Of a stretch of 64,000 nt of DNA, positions 46,300 through 58,620 are shown one piece after another. The position numbers and the translations under genes are program-made. Every line of letters starts with the position of its first letter. The stretch's first letter is position 1. The DNA is from Apostichopus japonicus (Eukaryota > Echinodermata > Holothuroidea > Aspidochirotida > Stichopodidae). The stretch lies in contig NC_092562.1 in the NCBI RefSeq assembly GCF_037975245.1, forward strand, positions 25,504,054-25,568,053, in the 5' to 3' direction. The notes beneath the pieces are model-generated. The model was not told where the DNA came from and did not search any database. It worked only from the letters and a program-made list of their open reading frames with translations.

Positions 46300-47860
46300 G
46301 GGTCGTAACCTGTTACCAGTTTACCGAAGACATTTGGTTTTGTTGAGCAGATAAACTGTCTACCAAAACATTTCTGTACGCAATCTAAAAGGAAATTAGA
46401 CGTCACATGACAGGACCAGAATAAATGTTCAATAGTTTCCTCTTCAATATTGCAAAATGTACAGACCGGGGAAGCCGTTTTTTTTTCATTAAATTAAGAA
46501 GCCGATTGGTTCCTAAGATGTGGTGTAAAAACCTGAATTGGAAATATTGTACTTTTGCTTCAGAAAGCGTACGGGAAGGCACCTTAAATATAACTAACAC
46601 ATCGTCCTGAGAGAAGTCAAAAGTAACGCTCCATTTAGAGCAGGCTTTTGACGAGAGTGAAATACAGTCTATAAGGGATGTGACAGTTTAGAATTGCTTG
46701 ACATTAGATTGACTCAAAACTGACGGAATCGTTCCAGCTTCTATGAATTGCAGAAATGAGCCCATGAACACAGGAAAAATTACCAGTGTAGAGTGTTTTG
46801 ATCCATCGTCGAAAACTGGTCCCAAAGTTGAAATAAATAAGAGTGTGGTCAAAAAAATCCCAATCGATACAATCAACAGCTTTTTCAAAATCAATTAAGA
46901 ACAAAAGACCGGAATGTTATTTGTGGTAGTGTGATCGATTAGGTCCAGCACAAAACGATGTTTTCCCAGTCTGGTTATCCCAACAGTATTGTCGAAGACC
47001 CGTTTTAACCGGTTAGCTAATGCTTTTGCTCCTATCTTGTAGTCAGTGTAAATGAGACTAATAGGTCTATAGTTAGCTATAACATTATGGTCCTTATCCG
47101 GTTTAGGAATTAAAGTAATGACCCCTCTATATTGCTCACATGATAATTAATGATGATCAAAACCAAAATTCAAGGAATCGACAGCAAGCTGACCAGGAAG
47201 AGACCAAAAATGTCTATAAAACTCAGTAGAGAGACCATCGCTAGCGGGAGATTTACCGTTAGCCATTGAGCGTAAGGCTCTATGACATTCATCTAAAGTA
47301 ACAGGCCCGTCGCATGAACTGGGGTCCGATTCCTCAGAGTGAAAGTCAGGCAAATCTCTAATAAAATATGAAGGATAACATTTTGAATTAGAGTATAAAG
47401 TACTATTAAAACAAACGTATTTCACGAAGAATTTCTCCACTGTTTGTGGTGACATTTTCCGTTCATATTTAAGCTAAAAATGCAGTTATTTGCCTTGTTG
47501 CGCCTTTCTAAATTCAGAAAATATTTAATGCTTTTTCACCAGCCGCAACCCAACGAGCTCTCGACCGAACAACAATGCCATGAAGCCTGTCATGATACAA
47601 ACCTTTTAATTTATTACGGGCAGTATCTAAACTTTGACGACTGGCATCGGAGTGGTTTTCATACAACTCTTTTTCCAGATTGGAGGTACTGCGTAATATG
47701 TTTGATTTCGCTTTTATGTACGTTTAGGTTTTTGTTTGGCAAATTAATAGTTTTAGAGCAAATGGCATATTTGAGATTCTCCGAAATTGCGGAAGGGTTT
47801 AGAGAAAGTGTGTTGCGAGTATTAGTAGCAACAAGATTTTGGATGAGGTCGTTATAAGCA
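46300..47860 (-). mobile_element. Third L1-like element copy, truncated (paralogue of 4300-6490)
   Basis: Minus-strand pieces in order: 47455-47147 (MSPQTVEKFFVKYV, ALRSMANGKSPASDGLSTEF), 46904-46688 (FLIDFEKAVDCIDWDFFDHT, RRWIKTLYTGNFSC) and 46600-46403 (VPSRTLSEAK, FRFLHHILGTNRLLNL, then a frameshifted Cys/His region). Motifs B and C of the RT are deleted. It has the same 5' truncation point as the block A copy but lacks that copy's inverted duplications. Confidence 0.85.
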
Positions 47861-47935
47861 GAATCATTATTATTATCATTAAAATATTATTATTACTATC
47901 ATTATTAATACTACTACTATTATCATTATAACTAT

Positions 47936-50900
47936 TTGGTTAATATGAATGTCTCTTCTACGCTTCCTTGTATCCTACCCACATCATTGCAACCGACCAC
48001 ACATATTTCACAGTACAGTTAATGTGGATGAAGCCTCGTCTGATATACTATGAACGGTACTATTCCCCAAGTTAGCGCAGTCCTTATTGATTTGATAGTT
48101 TGTTCTATTTCCGCCTTCATGATTTTCCTCAATTCAGGAATAAATTACTGTTGAAGTAAAGATGAGACGATTCACGGAAATAATACAACAACAAACAAGA
48201 GCAGTGACGCAGCAGAAACTCAGCTTAGCTTTTATTTTAGAAGTTTGTTTTGATTGGCAATATATTTCTGAGCAGTTTATCCATTCATTTGTGCGAAAAC
48301 AATAAGACATACGCGGGACAACGGTGTCATTTCCTCCCCTAGAATCTTCATTTTGCTCCTTCTTAGTAGCCATAGTTTTGTTAACAATGTTAGAAAGTTG
48401 TAAACATTAGCTTTCAAAACTAAAACATAAAGGTAAATTAGTTTTTTATCTTTATTAAAATAAACAATGATAAAAGTTTGAGGAAAATTTGAAGAGTCAA
48501 AAGGCTGTGTTTTTTAATACTTGACATGCAGAGCTGCCATTGTAGTATCTTTAAACCATCATGAAAACTGTATTGATGGTTGATGGATGACATCTTTGTA
48601 ACACAATTTTGCTGACAATGTTATCCGTAAGATGTCTTGAAAAAGTTGTGTTTATATGAATTCTGCAGATACTGTTCACCCTTGATGAGTTTTGAGCTCA
48701 CAAACATTAGTATGTTTATACTCTTATACTCAAACTGACACCTTATCATGGAAGTAGGATACTTGTTAATGTTACATTTCTCACACCTCCCCCCTCCCAT
48801 CCCTCCCCCTCTCACTCTCCTTCACTATTATAGCTATTCCTCATCCTCATTCTTCTCTAAAGATTGACTCATTTATAAGTGTATGGCCAAGAAAAGAAAG
48901 TTCAACTGTATGGAACTGATTTTGTTTTCGTTTTACTACATCAATCTTGTATATGTTAAGTGTAAATCCACCTTGATTTCGGTTCTGATTTGAGAGGTGG
49001 CATACTCTATACATACAGTCTATTCAATCCACCCTAGTGTTTTCTTCAGGGAAAGTACTTACACAAAGAAAAACAGGAGATTATGTTAACATTTAAAATT
49101 TCTATATGCTATGCTTATTGTGCTTGGATGTCAGAGTACACGAATGGAAGTACACGTGGTGCAATAATTGGGGCAATTGGGGCAATTATAGACCACTCCA
49201 TGCCTCCTTACTACTGCGTGAAGAAGTATGTTTTACAAGTGAAGAAAACGTCAGGCCGTCATAGCAAAAATATTCGTTGTCATGATTCGCAAAAATTGAA
49301 GGGGTGCGAATTGCCAACTTATCAGCTATCCAGTGAAGGGTAGGGTTAAGCTAGTGAGAACTTTAACAAGGACGTATAGATACCATATTATACGTTGAAG
49401 ATTTAGTGTTTAAGCCGATGCATCTATATTTTGGATTATGCTACCTGAAACCGACATGGTATTGATCGTTTGAGACAGACGGGGTGGAGTGGGGTGGGGG
49501 AAGACTTAAAGAGAAGGGGCGTATCACACCTGCCCCTGGTTGCTTCCCTATAGCTGCATGTGCATGACGACTGCACTATCGTATCTGACGGTGTCTCTTT
49601 TAAGCATTGTAAAGTGTTCTCCCCTTGTAATTTTTTCCTTCTCTTTATCGACCGTTGCCATCGCTATTTATTATCGCATCCAATTTACAATTGCCAGATT
49701 TTGCTGATTAATTTAACCGAGTCTTTCCGGGTAGGGTAGTAAGAGGTGCTCCTTCCGATAGTCTCTCTTACCATGCTAACATCTGCATAATGTAGTCGTC
49801 CACAGATCGGATATACTTTTCAATTATCAAAGTAAAGTTCATACGGCATTTTGTATTTGGTACTTCTATGTTTTTATTGGGCAATGAACTTGATAAGAAA
49901 AGTTATAACGATAACAATGATGATATCTATTAAAGATGACATTACGACAAATTAAATGAAAATAAAAGATAGAAACCCGCAGAACCATCTATGCTAATGG
50001 ACATACTTTTGACTTCTGGGGAAAAAAATCGACTATGTTGAGACAGAATATATGAGGTTAAATAACTGTTATGACAGCATAAATTGATCTTTTATGACAG
50101 ATTAAATCAATTTTTACGACATACTGTGTTATAACAAAAATATTGAACTATTTGTTTCGTGAAAAGCAGTAATCTGTTATGACAAAATGAAACCAGATAG
50201 CCAGTTAGCTTTGTAATTCCTTGCCATACGCTTTGCTCAAAATGTCCACATCACTATCAGACTAATGTAGAGCAAGTGAGTTAAATTTGTCCAAGAATTA
50301 AAGTGAGAACCAGAAAAGATCAGAGATTTCTAGCCCTGGTATGCTTCACTCACTTGTGGGCATCGACCAATTAATTCACTGGTAAGGATTTAACAGTATA
50401 GAATTTTTAATCCAAAATGTTTCAATATCCAGAAAGAACAGTATTGTTAAGTGAAATATATATACATAGATGTATACATACATAGACATCTATTTAACTA
50501 TGTACATAGATATATAAAAGGAAACTGTCTTTTACCAGTTGTGAGATAGAAAATCATTTCTGACAACAACCATCCCTTTAATAATTGTTATTACTGAACG
50601 AGAGTTATATAAAACATTCTTTATACACTGTGAAATATTTTCACAACCTATTGCCGAAGCAAAAGTCATCTAGTATAAATCAAAGAGAATTGGCAAATTT
50701 TGAGACCATTTGAGATAAACCTGTTCTCCTCGTTAAGCTCGGAGGATGAAAACTGATAAGGGCCTGCCTGAGTGTGCTTTAAAGCAAGACAATCAACTCT
50801 CTGAAGCAAGGTTCATTCCCTGCATGACTGTATGTTTTGTTAAGGACTGATAGAGCCCCTTCAAAAGACTAAACTGAACAGAATTGACCAAACTATGTTC

Positions 50901-51060
50901 ACCAGAAGAAAATCATAGCATTGGAGCATTCGCAGATTAATTGCAGCTTTAATTTGAAAGTTATCGTGCTTGAAAGGTTTTCAGCCTTTGGCACCTGTTG
51001 AACTCATTTGATCTTTGACCTCAAACAATTTTAATATGGTTCTAGCACTTACCAAGCTGG
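47936..51060. other. Non-coding part of block C
   Basis: No gene was seen. It matches 6566-9600, with a small (TACATA)n expansion at 50456-50515. The equivalent of the TRIM 3' flank starts but is not completed. Confidence 0.6.
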
Positions 51061-51317
51061 ATCTGCATACCATGTATGAATGCATGTGCATGTAGTAAAA
51101 CTTTCCCAGGAAAAGGAATAAGATCAAAAGATGCAGTAAAACTTTCCCAGGCTATTAAATCAAGATAAGCTACTCAGATGACACTTATACGTATGGCTCA
51201 TTAGGTTTTCAATTCACACTTAAAGATTCTCAGGAGTATAATTACAATGACTATATACATAATGGGTGTAAATAAATTTGTGTGAGAATTCTACTTTCTC
51301 ACCATCCTGATATCACT

Positions 51318-51319
<2 letters not shown>

Positions 51320-51368
<49 letters not shown>
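51320..51368. repeat. (TA)n microsatellite, left of tRNA
   Basis: Pure AT alternation running into the tRNA acceptor stem. Confidence 0.95.
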
Positions 51369-51370
<2 letters not shown>

Positions 51371-51431
51371 ACCGGGATTCGAACCCGGGGCTTTCCGCTT
51401 TGTACGCGGACACCCTAACCAACTAGGCCAT

Positions 51432-51437
<6 letters not shown>
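51365..51437 (-). tRNA. tRNA-like gene, anticodon ACA (Cys by code), inside a (TA)n tract
   Basis: The minus strand folds into a full 73-nt cloverleaf. The acceptor ATATCCA pairs with TGGATAT (7 of 7). The D arm is GCCT/GGGT with loop AGTTGGTTA. The anticodon stem TCCGC/GCGGA (5 of 5) has loop GTACAAA, which puts U at 33 and ACA at 34-36. The T stem is CCGGG/CCCGG with loop TTCGAAT. The internal pol III A box (TGGCCTAGTTG) and B box (GGTTCGAATCC) match consensus. The ends of the acceptor stem are made from the surrounding TA repeat. An ACA anticodon is unusual in animals (Cys is normally GCA), so it may be a tRNA-derived repeat or pseudogene. Confidence 0.68.

Positions 51438-51494
<57 letters not shown>
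51433..51494. repeat. (TA)n microsatellite, right of tRNA
   Basis: Pure TA alternation continuing from the tRNA 5' acceptor strand. Confidence 0.95.
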
Positions 51495-51496
<2 letters not shown>

Positions 51497-51499
51497 GAG

Positions 51500-52700
51500 G
51501 GACACAAAATGTTCAGTGTTGTTTAGTGTAGCCTTTTGCCTGTTTTTGCTGCTTGAGAATCAATATTTTTATTGCTATTGGATTAAAAGTTAATATTATT
51601 TAGAGAAACAAGGATAAGAATATTAAACCAACAGCTATGTTCACCAAAACGTTAGCAGTTTCAGTGGTTAATAAAAATGTAAGAAAAATGAGGGAAAAAA
51701 GTAAGAAATTTATTAAAAGAACAAGTTTAAACAGAACACTCTTCATCATTTAACACTATCTAACTGCATTATTAGCAACTGTTTTGGGAGGGGGGGGGGG
51801 GGGAGTGGTGGCTAGTGCTCTTCGAAACAAGTCAGTAAATCACATATTTACAGTAGACAGTTCACAGGTACTGTACTGTGCCATGTGCAGAAATTTCATT
51901 ACAGTAGTATGCCAGTCACGTTTTGTCTTCCAAATACTACTAGTACTTTGCAGAAACCAATTGGTGCAGTAATTGATACTGGGCTTAAAAGTGAAATGCT
52001 GAGGTACGTAACTTCTAACTTTAATGATAAAACCATACTGTAATAATGCAGTGGTATTATAACAATTTAACAACTCTCAACATTAATAATACAAAAACAT
52101 TTTGAGACATAACCTGATACAGTTACAGTAGCTACTGTACTGCAGAAAGGTTCAGTATGCCTGAATGTACTATTTGTGGAGTAGAAACTATAGTTGATTA
52201 ACTTCCTGCGATATTTATAAACTCAAACCAAAACAACAATATCATAAATATAAAAATAAAAAGCAATATTCCAATCACAACTATGCTTTAAACATGTCTG
52301 CAAACTATTCTAGTATTTTCTTATAATCCTGATCAACAAATTTTGAGTTTGCTCTTGCTGAATGAAGTGGCTTTGGAAGCTCTTGCAAATGGAAGAAATG
52401 TCCTTGATTCTCACAGCTGAAATATTGCTCACAGTTTTGAATTGGTTGGCATCAGCAGTGTATGAATGAGAACTTCCATTCTGTACCTTCCAGCCGGTTT
52501 GCTGTGTGTGTTTTTTTTTCTAAATCAAAATTAGCTTTCCTTTACTTCCATGACTTCACGTTCTGAGGAATTTATTAATGCTAGTCAAGCTGTTGTTCTC
52601 TTCACATAAACAGGAAGTCAAGAATTCCATTCTTAGAACACAACAAGTAGCAAGTAAACTTCCATTGGCAGGAATCTGTGCACAATCTTGCAGTAAACAA
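51500..52700. other. Stretch without recognised gene
   Basis: AT-rich with a G-run at 51786-51802. No supported coding or RNA gene was seen. Confidence 0.5.
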
Positions 52701-52705
52701 TTGTC

Positions 52706-54200
52706 CCTGCTATCGTTTTCGTTTCGTTTATTCCAGTATAAATTGCATAAAATACAGTTCATAAATAGGAAAATGGTGAGTATAATAAATAAAATAAATA
52801 AAATGTTATGTGCATTCATAAAATGTATAAAAGTTAGGAAACAGTAACCTAATTAGGGAATAAAAATTGTGGAAACTATACAAATTACATCAAATCAAGT
52901 CATTTAAAGTGTCATGTTGAATAAAAATAGATGCTCTGTATACAAACGAGTTTCTGAAAACTTGCACTCTATATGTTGGTGTCAATGCACGATTCCTGAG
53001 ATTATAGCTAGTGTGTCGACACAGTGATTTCAGTTCTCCATGAAGCGGGTGATTTTCTTCTCTTTGAATATTCCCACTTAGTCTGATAAATTCACGCCTA
53101 GCTCCACCATTGACCTGATCAACCATACTCTCATAATCCAACTTGAAAATCTTAACACAATACTTCAAGAACGCTCTGATTCTTTGTTTATCACAGGCAA
53201 GTAGAAAATGAGACCAAACAGGCACAGCATATATTATATGGGGCAGAATCGATGTTACAAATACTTTATGCCTCACGTCTAATTCGAAGAACGGAACGAG
53301 ATATGTCAATGTGGATACAATATAGTAGACTCGTCGTAGTATATTTGAAATATGACCAGTGAATGTTAATTTGTTATCTATACGCACACCAAGATACATG
53401 GTATGAGACACACGTTCAACTTCAGAGTCCTCAATTACAATATTTTCGGATTTAGTTTGGATGAGACCTGCATGCTTGATGTTCATATTTTCAAATACCA
53501 TTTCTTTGGATTTTGTTGGATTGAGGATAAGATTCTTCTGTTGACATATATCAGTAATGTCAGAAATGAATGACTTGTACAGACTATTATCTCTTTCGTG
53601 TGAGAGTTTCGAAATTTTACAAGAAATAGCAGTGTCGTCAGCGTACTTAATGGCAGAACAATTCGAATTTGACTGTATTTTCATTAGTATAAATTGTGAA
53701 GAGCAACGCCGAGAGGGGACCACATTGCGGAACACCAATTCTGATATTGGAGGTATTAGAGAGACCTTTATCAATCTTGACTTGTCTGGACCACCCCGTT
53801 AGGAAGTTTGCAAGCCAGTGGGTTAGCCATGGTTCGATACCAAAATTCATTAGATCATTTAATAAATAATTTGGTAAAACGGTGTTAAAAGCACTTGAAA
53901 AATCAAGGAATAAAACTTTGGCAACAGTAGTGTCTTTACAATTCAAACCTGAAACAATGTTATGGACAAGGGTTAAAATAGCGTCTGTACATGATACCCC
54001 CTTCCTGTAGGCAAACTGGCAATTGTCCCCGTACAGGCTAAGAGCTCCGGTGACATATGGTAATAAAGTCTTTTGCATGCAATTGAAACAAATGCTAGCA
54101 AGATCGATTGGCCTGTAGTCATTCACTAAATTCACTGGATATTTCAAGTTTTCCCTGAGTGACAGGGCTCCTGGTGGTCTTTAGGAGCCGCCAGAGGGCA
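52706..54200 (-). mobile_element. Rex1/CR1-like non-LTR retrotransposon, 5'-truncated
   Basis: The minus strand carries an RT in two overlapping frames (54147-53647 and 53774-52890) followed by a 3' UTR. The 3' end at about 52706 has an aaacgaaacgaaaa-type short repeat instead of poly(A), as CR1-group elements have. The 5' end is near 54150-54200, before the first RT motifs, so endonuclease and ORF1 are absent. It borders the minisatellite at 54280. Confidence 0.85.
52890..54147 (-). pseudogene. Rex1/CR1-like reverse transcriptase, one frameshift
   Basis: The first part shows VNDYRPIDLASICF, CQFAYRKGVSCTDAIL, VLFLDFSSAFNTVLPNYLL (motif A) and IRIGVPQCGPLSALLF. The last is motif B, where PQGxxLSP is expected, so Cys-Gly are swapped. 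A frame change between 53774 and 53647 follows. The second part has IKYADDTAISC (motif C, both Asp present), NPTKSKEMVF, MYLGVRIDNKLTF, and the long thumb and post-RT region ending RNSFVYRASIFIQHDTLND. The one shift and the motif B change make it inactive, but it is the least decayed RT in the window. Confidence 0.88.
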
Positions 54201-54279
54201 TCTGAGTCTGATGTTATCTCTTGGAAATGATCACTTCTGTTCTTTTGGATATATCGGTTGATGTTTCGCTGTGGTTTTT

Positions 54280-55590
54280 GCACTAGCCCAACTGGGTTTA
54301 GACTTTGAACTATGTTGACTGCTGAACTAGACCAGTTGGGTTGAACTAGGTTTCATTGGTTTTGCACTGGCCCAACTGGGTTTGGACTATGTTGGCTGGT
54401 GAACTGACCCAGCTGGGGTTTAACTAGGTTTCACTGGTTTTGCACTGGTTCAACTGGGTTTGGACTATATTGGCTGGTGAACTGACCCAGCTGGGTTTAA
54501 CTAGGTTTCACTGGTTTTGCACTGGTCCAAATGAGTTTGGACTATGTTGACTGGTGAATTGATCCAGCTGAGGTTTGAACTAGGTTTCACTGGTTTTGCA
54601 CTGGCCCAACTGGGTGTGAACTATGTTGGCTGGTGAACTGACCCAGCTGGGGTTTAACTAGGTTACACTGGTTTGCACAGGCCCAACTGGGTTTGAACTA
54701 TGTTTACTGGTGAACTTGCCCTGTTGGAGTTGAACTAAGTTTCATTGGTTTTGCACTGGCCCAACTGGGTTTGGACTATGTTGGCTGGTGAACTGACCCA
54801 GCTGGGGCTTAACTAGGTTTCACTGCTTTTGCACTGGTCCAACTGGGTTTGGACTATGTTGGCTGGTAAACTGACCCAGCTGGGTATAACTAGGTTTCAC
54901 TGGTTTTGCACTGTTTGAACTGAGTTTGGACTATGTTGACTGGTGAACTGACCCAGCTGAGGTTTGAACTAGGTTTCATTGGTTTTGCACTGGCCCAACT
55001 GGGTGTGAACTATGTTGGCTGGTGAACTGACCCAGCGGAGGTTTAACTAGGTTACACTGGTTTGCACAGGCCCAACTGGGTTTGAACTATGTTTACTGGT
55101 GAACTTGCCCTGTTGGAGTTGAACTAAGTTTCATTGGTTTTGCACTGGCCCAACTGGGTTTGGACTATGTTGGCTGGTGAACTGACCCAGCTGGGGTTTA
55201 ACTAGGTTTCACTGCATTTGCACTGGTCCAACTGGGTTTGGAAAATGTTGGCTGGTGAACTGACCCAGCTGGGGTTTAACTAGGTTTCACTGCATTTGCA
55301 CTGGTCCAACTGGGTTTGGAAAATGTTGGCTGGTAAACTGACCCAGCTGGGTATAACTAGGTTTCACTGGTTTTGCACTGTTCCAACTGAGTTTGGACTA
55401 TGTTGACTGGTGAACTGATCCAGCTGAGGTTTGAACTAGGTTTCACTGGTTTTGCACTGGCCCAACTGGGTGTGAACTATGTTGGCTGGTGAACTGACCC
55501 AGCTGGAGTTTAACTAGGTTTCACTGGTTTGCACAGGCCTAACTGGGTTTGAACTATGTTTACTGGTGAACTTGCCCTGTTGGAGTTGAT
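54280..55590. repeat. Minisatellite, ~78-bp monomer, about 17 copies, with higher-order structure
   Basis: Each monomer holds ggttttgcactggcccaactg, then ggtttggactatgttggctg, then gtgaactgacccagctgg. A variant monomer (gcacaggcccaactgggttt, then cttgccctgttggagttga) recurs at 54675, 55064 and 55531. Those spacings are 389 and 467 bp, i.e. five and six monomers. Confidence 0.93.
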
Positions 55591-55659
55591 GAAAAATACA
55601 CAAAAATACATCAAATTGAAACCCTTAGGGGGATCCCAACCAGGTCGAATATGGGACCA

Positions 55660-55975
55660 GTTGAGAATCCCAGTTCAACCTATTTAAAAGTATAAGCAGT
55701 AAAACATAGTTGACCAAGTTTAACCCAGTAAACATAGTTGACCCAGTTGAACCCAGTAAAACAGTTGACCCAGTAAAACATAGTTGAACCAGTTTGACCC
55801 AGTAAAACATAACCAGTTTGACCCAGTAAACATAGTTGAACCAGTTGGACCAAGTAAAACATAGTTGAACCAGTTGGGAACACCAGTTCACCCATATCAA
55901 CCTAGTTCAAATTTGTTCCAATTTCCATATAAAAAATTCCAGTTGAACCAAGTTCAACTGGAATTTCCACCAGGG
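55660..55975. repeat. Short-unit repeat related to the minisatellite, opposite orientation
   Basis: Irregular repeats of acatagttgacccagt and gaaccagtttgacccagt. Reversed, they give actgggtcaactatgt, close to parts of the monomer of the adjacent array. Tyr/Trp-rich frames on the minus strand are by-products. Confidence 0.8.
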
Positions 55976-56368
55976 GTGGAAACTTTCTGTTCGTATAACA
56001 TACCGTATGTACATAAAGTCAGTTTCATATGTTCTTGTATAGAGTATTATACATAATGTAAGTTCGTATGAATGTATATTAGTGGCATCATGGGCTTATT
56101 GTAAAGTTTCTGTGAATTAAAACTGCAAGAGTAACCAATAGCACGCCCAGCTATATCGCTCTTACTCGACCGGATATTCAGCATTGCTAAAAATGTTAAC
56201 ATGTTGAAAATTACTAACAAAGAGTTATATAGAAAAACACATGTTTGAAATTTCTGACTATCCTATTCCCAAAATATAATGTGTGCGCATGCATGAAGTA
56301 GAGGTGTTGGAGGGGGTGTTAATATTTTTAACGGTTCAACAATTTGTAACAATGTCACGTACCTACCT

Positions 56369-56389
56369 TATATATATATATATATATAT

Positions 56390-56431
<42 letters not shown>
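56369..56431. repeat. (TA)n/(TACA)n microsatellite
   Basis: TA alternation with a central tacatacata. Confidence 0.94.
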
Positions 56432-56432
<1 letters not shown>

Positions 56433-56434
<2 letters not shown>

Positions 56435-56551
56435 TAGATCACCTTCGGTACAAGGCAGCAGTCGGAATTTACTGGCTTCAAAACCCATCCAGTTGAAATT
56501 TCAGCCACTACACCCCCCCCCCCCCAATCATCAGGCCTTAGCTACGTCCCT
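56433..56551. mobile_element. Partial hAT-like element
   Basis: It ends aggccttagctacgtccctg at 56551; reversed, CAGGGACGTAGCTAAGG is a hAT-style terminus. A C-run is at 56512-56525. The left end is lost in the TA tract. It interrupts the two ~680-bp units of block D. Confidence 0.5.
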
Positions 56552-57164
56552 GCTTGTATAGTGTATTATGCATTACTGAGTTCGTATGTGTGGATGTAAG
56601 TGGCTTAATGGGCGTTGTGTGAAGTTTCTCTGCAGTAAAACTCCAACAGTAAATAATAGCTTGTCCAGCTGTATCGCTCTAACTCGACAAGGATATCAGC
56701 ATTGCTAAAAATGTTAACATTGCTAAAAATTACTAACAAATAGTTTTAGAAATATACATGTTTGGATGTCTGACTAAACTATTCTCAAATATATCGTGTG
56801 CGCATGCGTTAAATGGAGGTGTTAGAGGGAGGTGTTAATTTACATTAAACGGTCCAGCAAGTTTTTACAATGTCAGCATACCTACCTTTCATTACTTCTC
56901 TGTCACGGACAAATGAACCACCATGTCACTTTGTATGAAGCCAGCTTTAAAGGTATTCGGTGTAGGTCCCAAACTTTTAGCATGCTAAATGTTGATGGCA
57001 TTTGAAAAGTATTTTTTTCCGGGCCTCTCAACCTCCACATTATTCCCAGACATTTAGGACAGTTAAAATAAAACATTCAAATGTCTCCACATCAATTGAT
57101 TCAAGAGAATGGAAGAAAATTCGAATGTTTGAAAGTTTGAGATCACGTGACCATTTTATGAAGT

Positions 57165-57333
57165 CATGTGTAGTAATAGTATCTGTTCCCTTCGGGAATG
57201 GTGATGCACACCTGACGATGATCACACAGTCACAGTCCCGATGCAAGGGGACTGGGGTTAGAAGCGGATCAGTCGTTCAGTAGTTTGGTTTTTGTGCCCA
57301 GGTTCTTTCCTGGGCGCCTTTTTATTAAAAAGT
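57165..57333. mobile_element. SINE-like 169-bp insertion with 12-bp target duplication
   Basis: The exact repeat attttatgaagt flanks it (57153-57164 and 57334-57345). Block A has one copy at the same place, so the insertion post-dates the duplication. Inside are two clean hairpins: agtccc/gggact near 57233-57253, and gcccagg/cctgggc with a 6-nt loop near 57297-57316. The plus-strand end is tttttattaaaaagt. No pol III boxes were clear. Confidence 0.65.
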
Positions 57334-58620
57334 ATTTTATGAAGTTGTAGCATAATTTTGTTAAATAAAGTTGACCTTAAAAATTAAGGCCTATACTGCG
57401 TAAATGTGTGTGCCCTTGTATATGGTGTAGTGTGGCAGGTTTTTAGTATTAAGCCTTCAAACTGAAACGCGAGGTGTAATTGGATCGAACGATTTGAGAA
57501 ATAACATTAAAAGTGCTGTCAGACTCATCATCACGTATCATTATGCAAATTATTTGAGCTCTTTGACAGAATGTGTAAATATGATTCGATATTTTACTTT
57601 ATTTTTCCAAACTTTGGTCTTGAATACTAAACCGTTTCACTAATCTTATATGCTTCTTGTTTGACTTCCCTTTTTGTCAAATATATTGCAAAAAGAATGA
57701 CATAATTAAGAAGATTTAGATCTCAAATAACCTGGAACTTTATCTAAATTTGTTCTGCTTTCCACCTCAACTCTACATCTCTACATCGGCAACAATCACA
57801 CTGTTCACTTTTTCTGTCCAACATATGGTGATTCAAATAACTTCTAAGATATTTCTATTGATACATAGTCCTCACTATCTGTTTATCCAATTCCATCAAA
57901 CTGCCAGATACGAGTTCGGAAACTAGAGCAGATTTGAAACATAATCATATTTGAAATATGTCTAATTTGTTTGATTTCATTTGCCAAACTATCAGAGTTA
58001 TAAGGTTAGGCTAAGGCACGTACAATTAAAGCAAGTAAAAGACTCCGACGGAACCCATGACACAATAGGGAAAGATCATCACATAAAGAGGAATTATCTT
58101 GAACAGAGAATATGGGGACGTCACAATCAACTTTACCCATATATAGAGTGACGTCATGAAAAGGTTATCCCATAATTTTCTTAACGTGATTACAGCGAAA
58201 TATTTGCACAGTGTTATAAACATTAGTTGTTACAAAGTAACGTGATATTATAACACGTTTTTGTATAAGCAACACGGTATATAGTCCTATTGTCTTTGTC
58301 ACTTGGGATGTTACGGAAACTTTGCAGTTAGTTGCAATGTCAGGACAAGAAAGAAAAGGACATGGAAAAACGGTGCTGTATTCAATAGCATGTTTTCAGT
58401 CAACCGTACGCCCTTAATGGTTCCCTCTACTAGTACCTGCCTGCATGATATTTATGTTTCACATTTCATACTATCGACTTACGAGAAATATTGTAGTATA
58501 TATCTTCTTCTTTTTTTTGGTAAAAGAGAGTAGCCAGTGTTTCTTTTCAAGGGATTTATTCGAGTACATATGTTTTCTTGACTATACAGCCGCCATTACG
58601 CGTTTTTTATTTGTAAATAA

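Larger units (their letters stand above)
46300..51060. repeat. Segmental duplication block C (no TRIM gene)
   Basis: It is collinear with 4300-9600. It carries the L1 fragment, the (ATT)n tract at 47862-47935 and the non-coding flank. It breaks off at about 51060, inside the repeat that lies downstream of the TRIM genes in A and B. Confidence 0.88.

Noticed and set aside
47480-47857. 125-residue plus-strand frame
   Set aside because: Antisense of the L1 ORF2 linker; the same shadow is shorter and broken at 6135-6326.
51282-51593. Tyr/Ile-rich frames on both strands around 51300-51590
   Set aside because: Pure product of the TA microsatellites and the tRNA-like unit.
54280-55590. Possible CRISPR-like array
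   Set aside because: Monomers are contiguous 78-bp tandem units without unique spacers, in eukaryotic sequence.
55625-55900. Trp/Tyr-rich minus-strand frames
   Set aside because: Generated by the short-unit gaaccagtttgacccagt repeat; not a protein family.
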